Assembly (NCBI RefSeq): GCF_042654985.1
Contig: NZ_JBHSMT010000009.1
Span: 1 to 64,000 of the forward strand
DNA from: Paraherbaspirillum soli
GTDB lineage: Bacteria; Pseudomonadota; Gammaproteobacteria; Burkholderiales; Burkholderiaceae_D
Length of the DNA: 64,000 bases
Reading direction: 5' to 3'
Shown here: in pieces, positions 26,049 through 34,506 of the stretch
Position numbering within the stretch: the stretch's first letter is position 1
Layout of the letters: every line of letters starts with the position of its first letter
Translations under genes and position numbers: made by a program
Notes under the pieces: model-generated
Told to the model about the DNA's origin: nothing
Databases searched by the model: none
Seen by the model: only the letters and a program-made list of their open reading frames with translations

Positions 26049-27641
26049 TCAGTTTTTGGTTGGCCGAGCCAGCCACTCGCGGCCTTTCAGCATGGCGTTC
26101 CAGTAGACCCAGGGCAGCACGCTGACTTTCAGGAACCAGTTGCTGCCGCGGGCGACGGTCGGATCGAGCGGGAAAGTGGGCAGCAGTTTGCCGCCGTAGC
26201 CGAATTCGGCCAGCAGCACTTTGCCTTTTTCGACCGTCAGCGGGCAGGCGCCGTAGCCGTCGTAGACCGTGGCCAGCGGCCGGTTTTCCCGGGCGGCGAT
26301 CAGGTTCTCGGCGACCACCACGATTTGCTTGCGGGCGGCGGCGACGGTCTTGGCGTTCGGTGCCGAGCAGGCGTCGCCCAACGCGAATACGTTGGCGTAA
26401 CGCGGATGTCGGAGCGTCGCCTGATCGACTTCGCACCAGCCGCCGGCATCGGCCAGCGGGCTGTTGCGGACCACCTCAGGCGCGACTTGCGGCGGCACCA
26501 CGTGCAACATGTCGAACGATTTTTCCTGGCGCGTGATGTGGCCGTCCTGGTCCTTGACGTCAAACCAGGCCAGTTTGCGCTCGCCATCGACTTTGACCAG
26601 GTTCGAATTGAAGCTCAGTTTGGCATTGTATTTTTCGACGTATTTCATCAGCGGCGGAACGAACGCCGCGACCCCGAACAGCACGGCAGAAGCATTGTTG
26701 AACTCGATCTGCAGATTGTTCAGTACGCCGCTGCGCAGCCAGTGGTCGCATGACAGATACAGAGCTTTTTGCGGCGCGCCGGCGCATTTGATCGGCATGC
26801 CCGGCTGCGAGAACAGCGCGGTCCCTTGCTTCAGCGAAGACACCAGTTGCCAGGTATACGGCGCCAGGTCGTAGCGATAATTGGAGGTGACGCCGTTCTT
26901 GCCCAGCGTTTGTTCCAGTCCTTCGATTTTTTCCCAGGCCAGCCGCAGGCCCGGGCACACAATCAGTTGCTTGTAGTGGACGGTGCTGCCGTCGGCAAGC
27001 TTGATCCGGTTGTGATCCGGTTCGAACGCGGAAGCGGCGGCCTGGATCCAGTGCGCCTGTTCCGGGATCACAGAGCGCATTGGCCGCACGGTCTTCTGAA
27101 TGTCGAACGCACCGCCGCCAACCAGGGTCCAGGCCGGCTGGTAATAATGGTGGTCGCTCGGTTCGATGATCGCAACCTGCAGATCGGGACGCCGTCGCAA
27201 CAGACTGGCGGCAATGCCGATGCCGGCCGAACCGCCGCCGACAATCACCACCTCGAATGCGCTGGAGCGGTTGCCGATTTGCGCAGTGGCAGTTTCTGCA
27301 GCGCTGGCTTGCGCCAGCCGGTATAGATTGGTGGAGCGGTTGCCGCTGCGGCAGAAGGCCAGCACCGGCGCCGGCAGTTGATCCAGCAACTGCTGCATGG
27401 CGGCGCCATCTTGTGCCGTGATTTGATTGGCGACTACCGGCAGGTAGGCGAACTTCAGGCCGAGCGCGCCGGCGGCAGTTGCAAGCGCAGCGCTGCCGGC
27501 ATGGCTGGCGCCGTCTTCAGCATCCGGGCGATTGCAGATGACCGACTGGTAGCCGGCGGCGGCAATCTCGGTTAAATCTTCAACTTTGATCTGTCCGGCA
27601 GTTGAAAATTGGTCGCTGTGTTTGCTGATCGTGATGTGCAT
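26049..27641 (-). CDS. DUF442 phosphatase-like domain fused to sulfide:quinone reductase-like domain
   Basis: A 530-residue fusion. Residues 1-110 form a DUF442 (Blh N-terminal-like) domain with a PTP-type loop CRSGNRS (Cys97, Arg103), proposed elsewhere to act in sulfur transfer. From residue 130 a FAD fold begins, VVIVGGGSAGIG, with HHYYQPAWTLVGGG, as in type II sulfide:quinone oxidoreductases. Cysteines at VCPGL, IKCAGAPQ and YLSCD are candidates for the persulfide-forming redox pair. It should oxidise sulfide at the membrane and pass sulfane sulfur on. GGAGACAG precedes the ATG. It lies 46 bp after the BigR-like regulator gene. Confidence 0.88.
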   Translation of the reverse strand: MHITISKHSDQFSTAGQIKVEDLTEIAAAGYQSVICNRPDAEDGASHAGSAALATAAGALGLKFAYLPVVANQITAQDGAAMQQLLDQLPAPVLAFCRSGNRSTNLYRLAQASAAETATAQIGNRSSAFEVVIVGGGSAGIGIAASLLRRRPDLQVAIIEPSDHHYYQPAWTLVGGGAFDIQKTVRPMRSVIPEQAHWIQAAASAFEPDHNRIKLADGSTVHYKQLIVCPGLRLAWEKIEGLEQTLGKNGVTSNYRYDLAPYTWQLVSSLKQGTALFSQPGMPIKCAGAPQKALYLSCDHWLRSGVLNNLQIEFNNASAVLFGVAAFVPPLMKYVEKYNAKLSFNSNLVKVDGERKLAWFDVKDQDGHITRQEKSFDMLHVVPPQVAPEVVRNSPLADAGGWCEVDQATLRHPRYANVFALGDACSAPNAKTVAAARKQIVVVAENLIAARENRPLATVYDGYGACPLTVEKGKVLLAEFGYGGKLLPTFPLDPTVARGSNWFLKVSVLPWVYWNAMLKGREWLARPTKN

Positions 27642-27687
27642 ATTGACTGTCTCCGTTGTTGTTGGTACTGGTCAAAGATACGTCTTA

Positions 27688-28026
27688 TTACTTTTGGATA
27701 TCCTTCATTACCTTACCGCAATACAAGCTGGATAGGGTTTGCATTACCTGAATCACTTCAAAACTGGCGAGACTGTAGTAAATGTATTTACCTTCACGGC
27801 GCGTATTGACCAAGCCTTCTTCGCGCAGCACGCCTAGCTGTTGCGACAGGGTCGGCTGGTGAATGCCGAGCAGTTGCTCAATATCGCCGACATTCTGTTC
27901 GCCATGCGTCAACTGGCACAGAATCAGCAAGCGATCTTCGTTTGCCAAGGTTTTCAGCAAGGCGCATGCTTTGGATGCGGAATCGCGCAACATGGAGATG
28001 CCGATCGGTGAAAGTGCTTGTTTCAT
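27688..28026 (-). CDS. bigR: ArsR-family regulator, BigR/SqrR-like persulfide sensor
   Basis: A 112-residue winged-helix repressor. The two cysteines Cys37 (RLLILCQL) and Cys103 (SSLYCGK) match the paired residues that form a tetrasulfide bridge in SqrR/BigR. The recognition helix is GIHQPTLSQQLGVLREEGLV. It heads the operon with the DUF442-SQR fusion and TauE genes and is divergent from the persulfide dioxygenase-like gene. An exact inverted repeat lies between them. Derepression by persulfide would switch on both arms. Confidence 0.87.
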   Translation of the reverse strand: MKQALSPIGISMLRDSASKACALLKTLANEDRLLILCQLTHGEQNVGDIEQLLGIHQPTLSQQLGVLREEGLVNTRREGKYIYYSLASFEVIQVMQTLSSLYCGKVMKDIQK

Positions 28027-28058
28027 AATGGCAATTATTACTTGGGTTGGCGATCATC

Positions 28059-28090
28059 ATATTGACAGATAATTTGCCTGTCAATATTAT
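28059..28090 (+). promoter_or_regulatory. Operator overlapping consensus promoter (BigR target)
   Basis: Perfect 10-bp arms ATATTGACAG (28059-28068) and CTGTCAATAT (28078-28087) are separated by 9 bp. The first arm contains -35 TTGACA (28062-28067) and the second runs into -10 TATTAT (28085-28090), with a 17-bp spacer. A repressor bound here would block the promoter of the hydrolase gene and, being symmetric, could govern the divergent regulator gene too. Confidence 0.8.
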
Positions 28091-28128
28091 ATGTTTCGGT
28101 ATATTGATAGCGGGAAGAGTGAGCCAGA

Positions 28129-29004
28129 ATGAGCCAAATCGCGACACCTGACGTACAGGCATTTTTCGACCAGGCGACGTCGACGGTGACTTACGTCGTC
28201 TATGAAGGTATCGGCAGCGAATGCGCGATCATCGATTCGGTGCTGGATTACGATCCAAAGTCGGGCCGCACCTCGACCGCCTCGGCCGATAAGGTGGTTG
28301 CATTCGTCCGCGCCAACAATTTGACCGTGCAGTGGCTGCTGGAAACGCATGCCCATGCCGATCATCTGTCAGCCGCGCCTTATCTGCGCGCGCAGTTGGG
28401 CGGTACCATCGCGATCGGCGAGCATATCCGCAGCGTGCAGGGCGTGTTCAAGGAAGTGTTCAATCTGCAGCATGAGTTCCGCCTGGACGGCTCGCAGTTC
28501 GGTCATCTGTTCGTCGCCGATGAGATCTTTTACATCGGCCGCTTGCGGGCTCAGGCATTGCACGTGCCGGGCCATACGCCGGCCGACATGGCGTATCTGG
28601 TCGAGGACCAAATAGTATTTGTCGGCGATACGCTGTTCATGCCGGATGTCGGCACGGCCCGTTGCGATTTCCCTGGCGGCAGCGCTGCCGCCCTTTACCA
28701 CTCGATGCGTCGCTTGTTGAGCCTGCCGGCTGCAACCCGGCTGTTCATGTGCCATGACTATCCACCGGCCGGGCGTGCCGCCTCTTGGGAAACCACGGTC
28801 GCCGAACAGCGTGCACACAATATCCATATCCGCGACGGCATCAGCGCCGAGGCGTTCATTGCGATGCGCAGCGAACGCGACGCCACGCTGGGCATGCCGA
28901 CGCTGATTCTGCCGTCGATCCAGGTCAATATCTGTGCCGGGGAATTGCCGGAGGCGGAAGATAATGGCGTGCGCTACTTGAAGATTCCGCTGAATAAGCT
29001 CTAA
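28129..29004 (+). CDS. Persulfide dioxygenase-like metallo-beta-lactamase fold protein (Blh/ETHE1)
   Basis: A 291-residue MBL-fold hydrolase with the metal motif THAHADH (His74, His76, Asp78, His79), VPGHTPADMAY and the later HDYPP. These, with the long C-terminal extension, fit Blh/ETHE1-type persulfide dioxygenases, which use one Fe(II) to oxidise glutathione persulfide to sulfite. The divergent partner is the BigR-like gene, and the SQR-like fusion would supply its substrate. Its TAA overlaps the stop of the convergent DUF924 gene. Confidence 0.88.
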   Translation: MSQIATPDVQAFFDQATSTVTYVVYEGIGSECAIIDSVLDYDPKSGRTSTASADKVVAFVRANNLTVQWLLETHAHADHLSAAPYLRAQLGGTIAIGEHIRSVQGVFKEVFNLQHEFRLDGSQFGHLFVADEIFYIGRLRAQALHVPGHTPADMAYLVEDQIVFVGDTLFMPDVGTARCDFPGGSAAALYHSMRRLLSLPAATRLFMCHDYPPAGRAASWETTVAEQRAHNIHIRDGISAEAFIAMRSERDATLGMPTLILPSIQVNICAGELPEAEDNGVRYLKIPLNKL

Positions 29005-29591
29005 AACGATGAGCCAGGCTGCTGTAAGAAAGCGAGTTCTTCAGCGCTGGAAGGACGACCCAGAATCAGGTTTCGATGCGGATAGCGGCCGAAGCGCGCA
29101 ATGATGTCGTGATGCTGGATCGCAAAGTCCAGGAAGCCGGTAAAGCAGTTTTGCTGGCCAGGCGTGGTCAGTGCGCGTGCCAGTTGGACCGCCTGCTGTT
29201 GATCCGCCAGCGATTCCGAATGGACCAAGGGCATGTGCATGAACACGCGTTCGATCGGGCGCATCGCCAGGTCGAATTCGCGTTCAATGGCCAGTCGGCA
29301 GAAAGCGAGGGCCAGCGCATCGAATGCAAATGCGCGTGCGGTACCGCGATACATATTGCGCGAGAACTGATCGGTCAGCAAAATCAGCGCTGATAGTCCC
29401 TCCGGGGATTCGTCCCAGTGACTCAAGTCGCCGCGTTCGACGGCGAGTAATGTGTTTTCAAACTGTTGCCGGATCTGGCGGTCGACGCCGGCATCCTTGC
29501 TCCACCACAGGCCCGCTTGCCGTTTGTCGGTGCGCTCGTCGTCCGGGTCGTCGCCGAACCAGAACTGCCTGATCCCCAGAATTTCTTCCAT
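29001..29591 (-). CDS. DUF924 family protein
   Basis: A 196-residue all-helical, TPR-like protein of the DUF924 family. It shows the hallmarks FWFGDDPDD near the N terminus, WWSKDAGVDRQIRQQF, LILLTDQFSRNMYRGTARAFAFD and FGRYPHRN. The start at 29591 has AGGAG upstream; fourteen further upstream codons overlap the next gene's end and are unlikely. The function of the family is unknown. It ends inside the stop codon of the convergent hydrolase gene. Confidence 0.85.
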   Translation of the reverse strand: MEEILGIRQFWFGDDPDDERTDKRQAGLWWSKDAGVDRQIRQQFENTLLAVERGDLSHWDESPEGLSALILLTDQFSRNMYRGTARAFAFDALALAFCRLAIEREFDLAMRPIERVFMHMPLVHSESLADQQQAVQLARALTTPGQQNCFTGFLDFAIQHHDIIARFGRYPHRNLILGRPSSAEELAFLQQPGSSF

Positions 29592-29619
29592 CGTGGACTC
29601 CTGAGCCGGGATTGTATTT

Positions 29620-29850
29620 TCAGGCATCGGCATCCGCGGCCAGCACGCGGATCTGTACGCCCGCCACCGTGACCCGCTGACCAGCGCGAATTTTGCACGT
29701 CTTGCGCAACTCCACCTTGCCGTCCACCTTGACCACGCCGCTGGCGACCAAGGCCTTGCCGGCGCCGCCGCTGTCGCAGATGCCGGTCAGTTTCAGCAGT
29801 TGATTGAGTTCGACATACTCGCCGTTCAGGCGTAGTTCAAGTTGTTGCAT
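29620..29850 (-). CDS. S4 domain RNA-binding protein (YbcJ-like)
   Basis: A 76-residue protein consisting of one S4 RNA-binding domain: FxxLNELLKLTGICDSGGAGKALVASGVVKVDGKVELRKTCKIRAGQRV. E. coli YbcJ has the same size and layout and binds RNA, with a suggested but unproven ribosome-related role. It is followed 28 bp later by the DUF924 gene on the same strand. Confidence 0.85.
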   Translation of the reverse strand: MQQLELRLNGEYVELNQLLKLTGICDSGGAGKALVASGVVKVDGKVELRKTCKIRAGQRVTVAGVQIRVLAADADA

Positions 29851-29877
29851 AGTGTTCCGATGGTGTTGAATAAAAAA

Positions 29878-30195
29878 TTAAGTTGCGCGTTCCAGCATCT
29901 GCCGCGCCTGATCGATCCAGACGCTCAGGTTGTCCAGCAAATCCTGCTGGCTGAAGGAGCAGCTTTCTTCGGTGAACAGGCTGCTGGCTTCCAGCCGGCC
30001 GAGCAAATCTTCGGCCACCGTCGCATAGCGCGCCGGCAATGCTGCCAGTAGCGCGGTTTGCGCGCGCCAGATGCGGCAGAAAGTCGTGATGTGCGAGAAG
30101 CTCCTGTCGTGACTTTTATGCAGCGAATTGAGCGCATCGCGCAGCAGCTGGAGCGTGGCCTGATGCGACATGTTTGGCGTCGGATTGAGTGACAT
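29878..30195 (-). CDS. Hypothetical helical protein
   Basis: A 105-residue soluble, helical protein with no signal peptide and no motif I recognise. Features are the sequence LRDALNSLHKSHDRSFSHITTFCRIWRAQTALLAALP and an acidic C-terminal half. GGGAG lies seven bases before the start. It is tightly placed after the MAPEG gene (12-bp gap) and before the S4 gene (27 bp), so these probably form one transcript. Confidence 0.6.
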   Translation of the reverse strand: MSLNPTPNMSHQATLQLLRDALNSLHKSHDRSFSHITTFCRIWRAQTALLAALPARYATVAEDLLGRLEASSLFTEESCSFSQQDLLDNLSVWIDQARQMLERAT

Positions 30196-30207
30196 GGCTG
30201 CGCTCCC

Positions 30208-30603
30208 TTAAGCGGCAGAGCCGTGGCTGATGGCTGCCAGGACGAACAGGCCAACTACGCACAGATAAGCAATGGTCCACACCGCCGAGCGCCATGTTGG
30301 CCGATTTGTCAGGTAAAGCACGGTATAGATCACGCGCGCCGCGATAAATCCCAGCGCCAGTATGTTCAGCGTGCTTTGGGTGGCATGGACCTGCTGCGCA
30401 ATGATCACGCTGGCGGCAAAAAATGGGAAGGCCTCGAAGTGGTTGCGATGCGCGTAATCGGCACGGCGCCGCATCCCGGATTGTTTTTCAAGCCAAGCGC
30501 GCGGTTCGGCGTTGTCGAAATCGCGTTTTCCCCACTTGGCGAAGACCACCGTCAACACCGGCATCAGTCCTGCAATCAATACACACCAATAGGCAATGGT
30601 CAT
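30208..30603 (-). CDS. MAPEG-family membrane protein
   Basis: A 131-residue protein with four hydrophobic segments and the MAPEG (membrane-associated, eicosanoid/glutathione metabolism) pattern: RADYAHRNHFEAFPFFAASVIIAQ in helix 2 and ARVIYTVLYLTNRPTWRSAVW in helix 3. The ATG at 30603 has GGAG six bases upstream; an upstream TTG is less likely. Bacterial members are often glutathione-dependent, but many are uncharacterised. Confidence 0.85.
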   Translation of the reverse strand: MTIAYWCVLIAGLMPVLTVVFAKWGKRDFDNAEPRAWLEKQSGMRRRADYAHRNHFEAFPFFAASVIIAQQVHATQSTLNILALGFIAARVIYTVLYLTNRPTWRSAVWTIAYLCVVGLFVLAAISHGSAA

Positions 30604-30662
30604 CAAGTTCTCCGGAAAATGAATCGGTTATTGTGCAGGTAAATATCGTTGCTTCATTTACT

Positions 30663-30783
30663 GAGCGCCTCTAAAAACCGTAGCGAGCGGCCCAAGGTCG
30701 GGTCGAGAAGCGCAGCCGTACGGAGGTACGGTGAGCATCGCAGCCCCGAGATTGGGACGCGCAGTAGGCTTTTCGAGGTGCCT
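30663..30783 (-). repeat. MITE-like element, copy D (inverted)
   Basis: A 121-bp copy in the opposite orientation to A, B, C and E. The ends are GAGCGCCTCTAAAAACC (30663-30679) and GGCTTTTCGAGGTGCCT (30767-30783), with several mismatches. No matching 4-bp duplication is evident, so it is an older or altered copy. The ypfJ stop codon straddles its edge. Confidence 0.82.
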
Positions 30784-31660
30784 ATAGCGTTTTGCTTTCA
30801 AAGGTATTGCAGGTGTTGACTTTGCCGGTGCTGATGCCTTGCTTGAACCAGTGCACGCGCTGGGCCGAGGTGCCGTGGGTGAACGAGTCCGGCACCACAT
30901 AACCCTGCGCCTGCTTTTGCAGCGCATCGTCGCCGATCGCGGTAGCGGCGTTCAACGCGCCTTCGACATCGCCTTGCTCCAGGATGCTGCGCGCCTGATT
31001 GGCGTGAAAGGCCCAGACGCCGGCCAGGCAATCGGCTTGCAATTCCATCTTGACCGACAGGGCATTGGCTTGCGCTTCGGACATCCGGCGTCGGGCTTGA
31101 TCGACTTTGTCCGAGATACCCATCAGGTTTTGCACGTGATGGCCGACTTCATGCGCGATCACATAGGCTTGGGCAAATTCACCGGATACGTGGAAGCGCT
31201 GTTGCATCAGTTGGTAGAAGCTGAGGTCGATATAGACATTCCGATCGCCGGGGCAATAGAACGGGCCCGAAGCCGATTGGCCGGTGCCGCAGGCGGTTTG
31301 CGTCCTGCCGGAAAATATATGCAGCTTGGGCGGCACATAGGTGGCGCCGCTGGCGCGGAACACTTCAGTCCAGACATCTTCGGTATCCGCCAGCACGGTG
31401 CGGACGAATTTGGTCTTCGGATCGTTGGCACGTGCCGCATGGGTTGGCGCCGTTTGTGTCTGTGTGTGGCTGGCGGGGCCGCCGCCCAGCAAGCTCAGTA
31501 CGGTGCTGGGGCTGATGCCAAAGAAATAGGATGCGGCCAACGCAATGACGATGCTGCCCAGGCCAAGCGAGCGGCCGCCGCCAAATCCGCCGCCGGAGCC
31601 GCCGTTGTCATTGCGTTCATCTACGACGTTGTCGCTCTCCCGATTGCCTTCCCATTTCAT
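30782..31660 (-). CDS. ypfJ: Putative neutral zinc metallopeptidase (YpfJ family)
   Basis: A 292-residue protein with a short cytoplasmic N terminus (MKWEGNRESDNV), one membrane helix near residues 33-52 and a large extracytoplasmic domain. The metallopeptidase site HEVGHH lies around residue 169, followed by ELQADCLAG with the third ligand. The family (PF04228) has this layout; its substrates are unknown. The gene is bracketed by MITE copies D and E in opposite orientations. Its TAG partly overlaps copy D. Confidence 0.88.
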   Translation of the reverse strand: MKWEGNRESDNVVDERNDNGGSGGGFGGGRSLGLGSIVIALAASYFFGISPSTVLSLLGGGPASHTQTQTAPTHAARANDPKTKFVRTVLADTEDVWTEVFRASGATYVPPKLHIFSGRTQTACGTGQSASGPFYCPGDRNVYIDLSFYQLMQQRFHVSGEFAQAYVIAHEVGHHVQNLMGISDKVDQARRRMSEAQANALSVKMELQADCLAGVWAFHANQARSILEQGDVEGALNAATAIGDDALQKQAQGYVVPDSFTHGTSAQRVHWFKQGISTGKVNTCNTFESKTL

Positions 31661-31756
31661 GACTGCTCCCCTGTAGATTGTGTAATCCGAACCGAATTAG
31701 AGGGCAATTCTAACGGAATACAGTGCAAATAAGGGAGCGTCAAATTGAAGGAGTGA

Positions 31757-31877
31757 GGGCCCCCCTAAAAACCTACTGCGCGTCCCAATCTCGGGTCTGC
31801 GATGCTCGCCGTACCACCGTACGGCTGTGCTTCTCGCCCCGACCTTGGACCGCTCGCTACGGTTTCTAGAGGTGCCC
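31757..31877 (+). repeat. MITE-like element, copy E
   Basis: A 121-bp copy with diverged ends GGGCCCCCCTAAAAACC (31757-31773) and GGTTTCTAGAGGTGCCC (31861-31877). No clear flanking duplication remains. It lies between the ypfJ promoter region and the stop of the SDR gene. Confidence 0.85.
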
Positions 31878-31894
31878 TGAAAGTACCGGAAAGC

Positions 31895-33013
31895 TTATTT
31901 GAAATCCCACTTCATCTGTTCCGCAATCGGGATGTGGCGAGCGGATTCCACGCACAGAGGGATGTAGTCGGTAAAGCGCGGCGGCGGCTGGATGCCTTCG
32001 GCCAGCAGGTTATCGTTGCTAAATACGTAATTCAAGCCGGCGAACGCGCCATATAACTTGAGCGCGCGCAGCAACAGGCGGTCATTGCACTCCGGTACGC
32101 ACTCGCGCATGCGCGGCAGCAAGGTGGCGATCGCATCCGGGGTGATTTGGCGGTAGGTGGCGCCGATCGGCTCGATGTCGCGCGCCGCCGCCAACGCCAG
32201 GTCGATCTCGCGGAACGGTACGCTGGCGCCGACGCCGGCCGAGATATGGAAAACCTCGTGTGACAGCGTTTCTTTTTGCGCCAGCTCGATGATCGCTTGG
32301 GCGCACCAGTCGACCGGGACCACGTCGACTTTTTCATCCAGCGAGGTGGTGAGCGCGCCCAGCAATTGCCAGACCATGAAGACCCAGAAAATACTTTGCG
32401 AAGGCGCGCAGCCAAGGGTGGTGTGGCCGACAATGATGGATGGTCGAACCATGATCAGCGGCAGCTCCGGATAGACTTCGCGTAATCTTTTTTCGCCAAG
32501 TGCCTTGGAGCGGGTGTAAGGGACCAGGTGCTCGTCCCCGAGTGGCAATTCAAGGCGTTCTGCGACCACGGCGTTGACGCCGGCGCCTTCGCCGCAAGCC
32601 ATCGCGGTACCGATATACATGAAGCGCTTTAGCGCAGGCCGGCGATGCATCAGCTTGCCGAGCGCCAGCGTGCCATCGACATTGATTTTTTCGAGCGAAG
32701 GATGATTCGAGAAGGTTGCCAATGCGGCCGAATGGATCACTACCGATACCTGATCCAGGCGCGGGTCGCCGGCGATGTTGTCGAGTTCGGACAGGTCGGC
32801 GCAAAGTATTTGATCGACGCTGATTTGCGCAATATCTGCCGGGCTCGCCCCCAGTAATTGCAGATTTTTGATGACCCGGGCATGGGCTGCAACCGAGCTT
32901 TCCGCGCGAGCCAGCAACAGCAGCTCTTTACCCAGTCCCCGATGAATTGCTTCCACCGCATTGGCGCCACCAAGAAAGCCGGTCGCGCCGGTCATCAAAA
33001 TTAAATTATTCAT
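31895..33013 (-). CDS. Thioester-reductase-like extended SDR (NAD_binding_4)
   Basis: A 372-residue protein with the extended short-chain dehydrogenase layout: the NAD(P) motif TGATGFLGGANA at residues 8-19, a Ser/Thr near residue 135 and catalytic YTRSK (Tyr and Lys). The overall pattern resembles the reductase domains that convert acyl-CoA or carrier-bound acyl thioesters to aldehydes or alcohols (NAD_binding_4, male-sterility type). FadE and an alpha/beta hydrolase lie just across the divergent intergenic region, so a shared lipid role is possible. The substrate is unknown. Confidence 0.75.
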   Translation of the reverse strand: MNNLILMTGATGFLGGANAVEAIHRGLGKELLLLARAESSVAAHARVIKNLQLLGASPADIAQISVDQILCADLSELDNIAGDPRLDQVSVVIHSAALATFSNHPSLEKINVDGTLALGKLMHRRPALKRFMYIGTAMACGEGAGVNAVVAERLELPLGDEHLVPYTRSKALGEKRLREVYPELPLIMVRPSIIVGHTTLGCAPSQSIFWVFMVWQLLGALTTSLDEKVDVVPVDWCAQAIIELAQKETLSHEVFHISAGVGASVPFREIDLALAAARDIEPIGATYRQITPDAIATLLPRMRECVPECNDRLLLRALKLYGAFAGLNYVFSNDNLLAEGIQPPPRFTDYIPLCVESARHIPIAEQMKWDFK

Positions 33014-33565
33014 GAAAGGCTAATAGCTCTTATAACTTGTTGACTAGTGGTTGACGGGCGCCTGCCAGCGCCCTCGCATGCAGGCTACAGGTCGCTCATT
33101 GACGCGTGGTTGCCGAGGATGGGATCGCGCGCTTTTGTGTGCTCTTTGGTATTTTGGGTAGAACAAACCCATGTAGTGTATCGCATGAATCTATAGTGGT
33201 GTTGACAATTAGATACATGGAGTTACAAAAGATTACTTGTTGCCGTTGTTATAGAAGGAATGCTGTTCAAGCGACAAGGTCCCGGCAAGGATTCATTAAT
33301 TCATGGCAAATACACAAGTCATTAGAACAAACAAACTATGATGAATAATTTAATTTTATAATGACCGATGCCGTCGGAATTCCAGGCACGAAGAAGCGCG
33401 ACGGCAGCAAATTGTCATGGTGTGCCTGAAAAGCTGTACTTTCAGTTTTTATTAAATTAAAAAAATTCGAGAAAAGATTCTTTGATTTAATAAAAACAAT
33501 ATCTTGCCTGTGAATGTCGCATGGTAAATTTAATATTCTTAACAGCTTCATAGAAATAGTTTCGT
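33014..33565. other. AT-rich divergent intergenic region, 552 bp
   Basis: It separates the SDR gene from the hydrolase gene. GC falls clearly towards the right. A TTGACA occurs near 33202 without a convincing -10. An inverted repeat CAGGCAC/GTGCCTG lies at about 33386-33430 with a GCCGTCG/CGACGGC pair nested across it. No gene could be supported. Confidence 0.4.
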
Positions 33566-34429
33566 ATGGAACAAAAAGCGCAGCACGAGCAGCCTAAAGA
33601 TCATGCGGTAATTATATTGCATGGCTTATGTGGTTCAGCATTGGAAATGGGATCAATACCTAAATCCTTAAGGAAGAGCGGCTATAATGTCGTCGATTTG
33701 GTAATTCAGAATTATTCTGCGAGCGCAGTTGATCTAACCGAGTCGCCAAATTGGTTGGATTGGTGCGCCATCGTCGAGAATGAAATTCTGCATCTTAAAG
33801 AAAAATTCAAGACGGTATCAATTTGCGGCTTAAGCATGGGGGCAACATTGGCGTTGGCCGTCGCATCGCGAGGAAATGATATTGTCGGTATCGTGGCGCT
33901 TTCGCCAATATTGAGATATGACGGATGGTCGATCCCGTGGTATCAGCAGTTAATAAGAATTCCTTATTTCCTGGGTTATAGAAGCTGGTCTTATAAGGAA
34001 AGCGATCCATTTGGAATAAAGAACTTTGAAATGCGCCGACGAGTCGCCAATTCTCTTAAAAAAGAAGGCGTTGCGGAAGTCGGGGCAGCGGCAATCCCGG
34101 CAAGGCATCTTGATGCTGCTCAAAAAATGATGGCGCATGTTCGACAATCGTTGGCAGAGGTGAAGACCAATCTTTTAGTCATTCATTCCATCGATGATGA
34201 AACCGCATCTCCCAAGAATCCGGAATTAATCATCAAGGAAGTCAATTCCGAGATCCGGAAAATTATTTGGCTAGGTGATTGCTATCACATCATTACCGTA
34301 GACAATGAACGCGAAATCGTTACCAATGAAACGGTACGATTCATCAAGAAAAATATCGAATTTCATTGCGAAGACTTGTCATACAAAGACCTTGTCAATA
34401 AATCGCCTTTAAGAGATCGACGGCAATAA
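33566..34429 (+). CDS. Alpha/beta hydrolase, AT-rich gene
   Basis: A 287-residue serine hydrolase with ILHGLCGSALEM (oxyanion region), the nucleophile elbow GLSMG, an acid region HSIDDETASP and a His in GDCYHIITVDNE. This layout is close to carboxylesterase/monoacylglycerol-lipase-type enzymes. Sampled lines of the gene are near 40% GC, far below the genome level, and codon use is correspondingly AT-rich, suggesting acquisition from elsewhere. A small membrane protein gene and fadE follow on the same strand. Confidence 0.8.
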   Translation: MEQKAQHEQPKDHAVIILHGLCGSALEMGSIPKSLRKSGYNVVDLVIQNYSASAVDLTESPNWLDWCAIVENEILHLKEKFKTVSICGLSMGATLALAVASRGNDIVGIVALSPILRYDGWSIPWYQQLIRIPYFLGYRSWSYKESDPFGIKNFEMRRRVANSLKKEGVAEVGAAAIPARHLDAAQKMMAHVRQSLAEVKTNLLVIHSIDDETASPKNPELIIKEVNSEIRKIIWLGDCYHIITVDNEREIVTNETVRFIKKNIEFHCEDLSYKDLVNKSPLRDRRQ

Positions 34430-34506
34430 AGTCATACGAAGAGAATTTTCGTTCTATTAATAGATTTTTATATGTATTCATTGAATTTCCAGTCAGTAAA
34501 GTCATC

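Noticed and set aside
33106..33348. 80-codon plus-strand frame in the AT-rich gap
   Set aside because: No ribosome site, no motif, and its composition changes midway.
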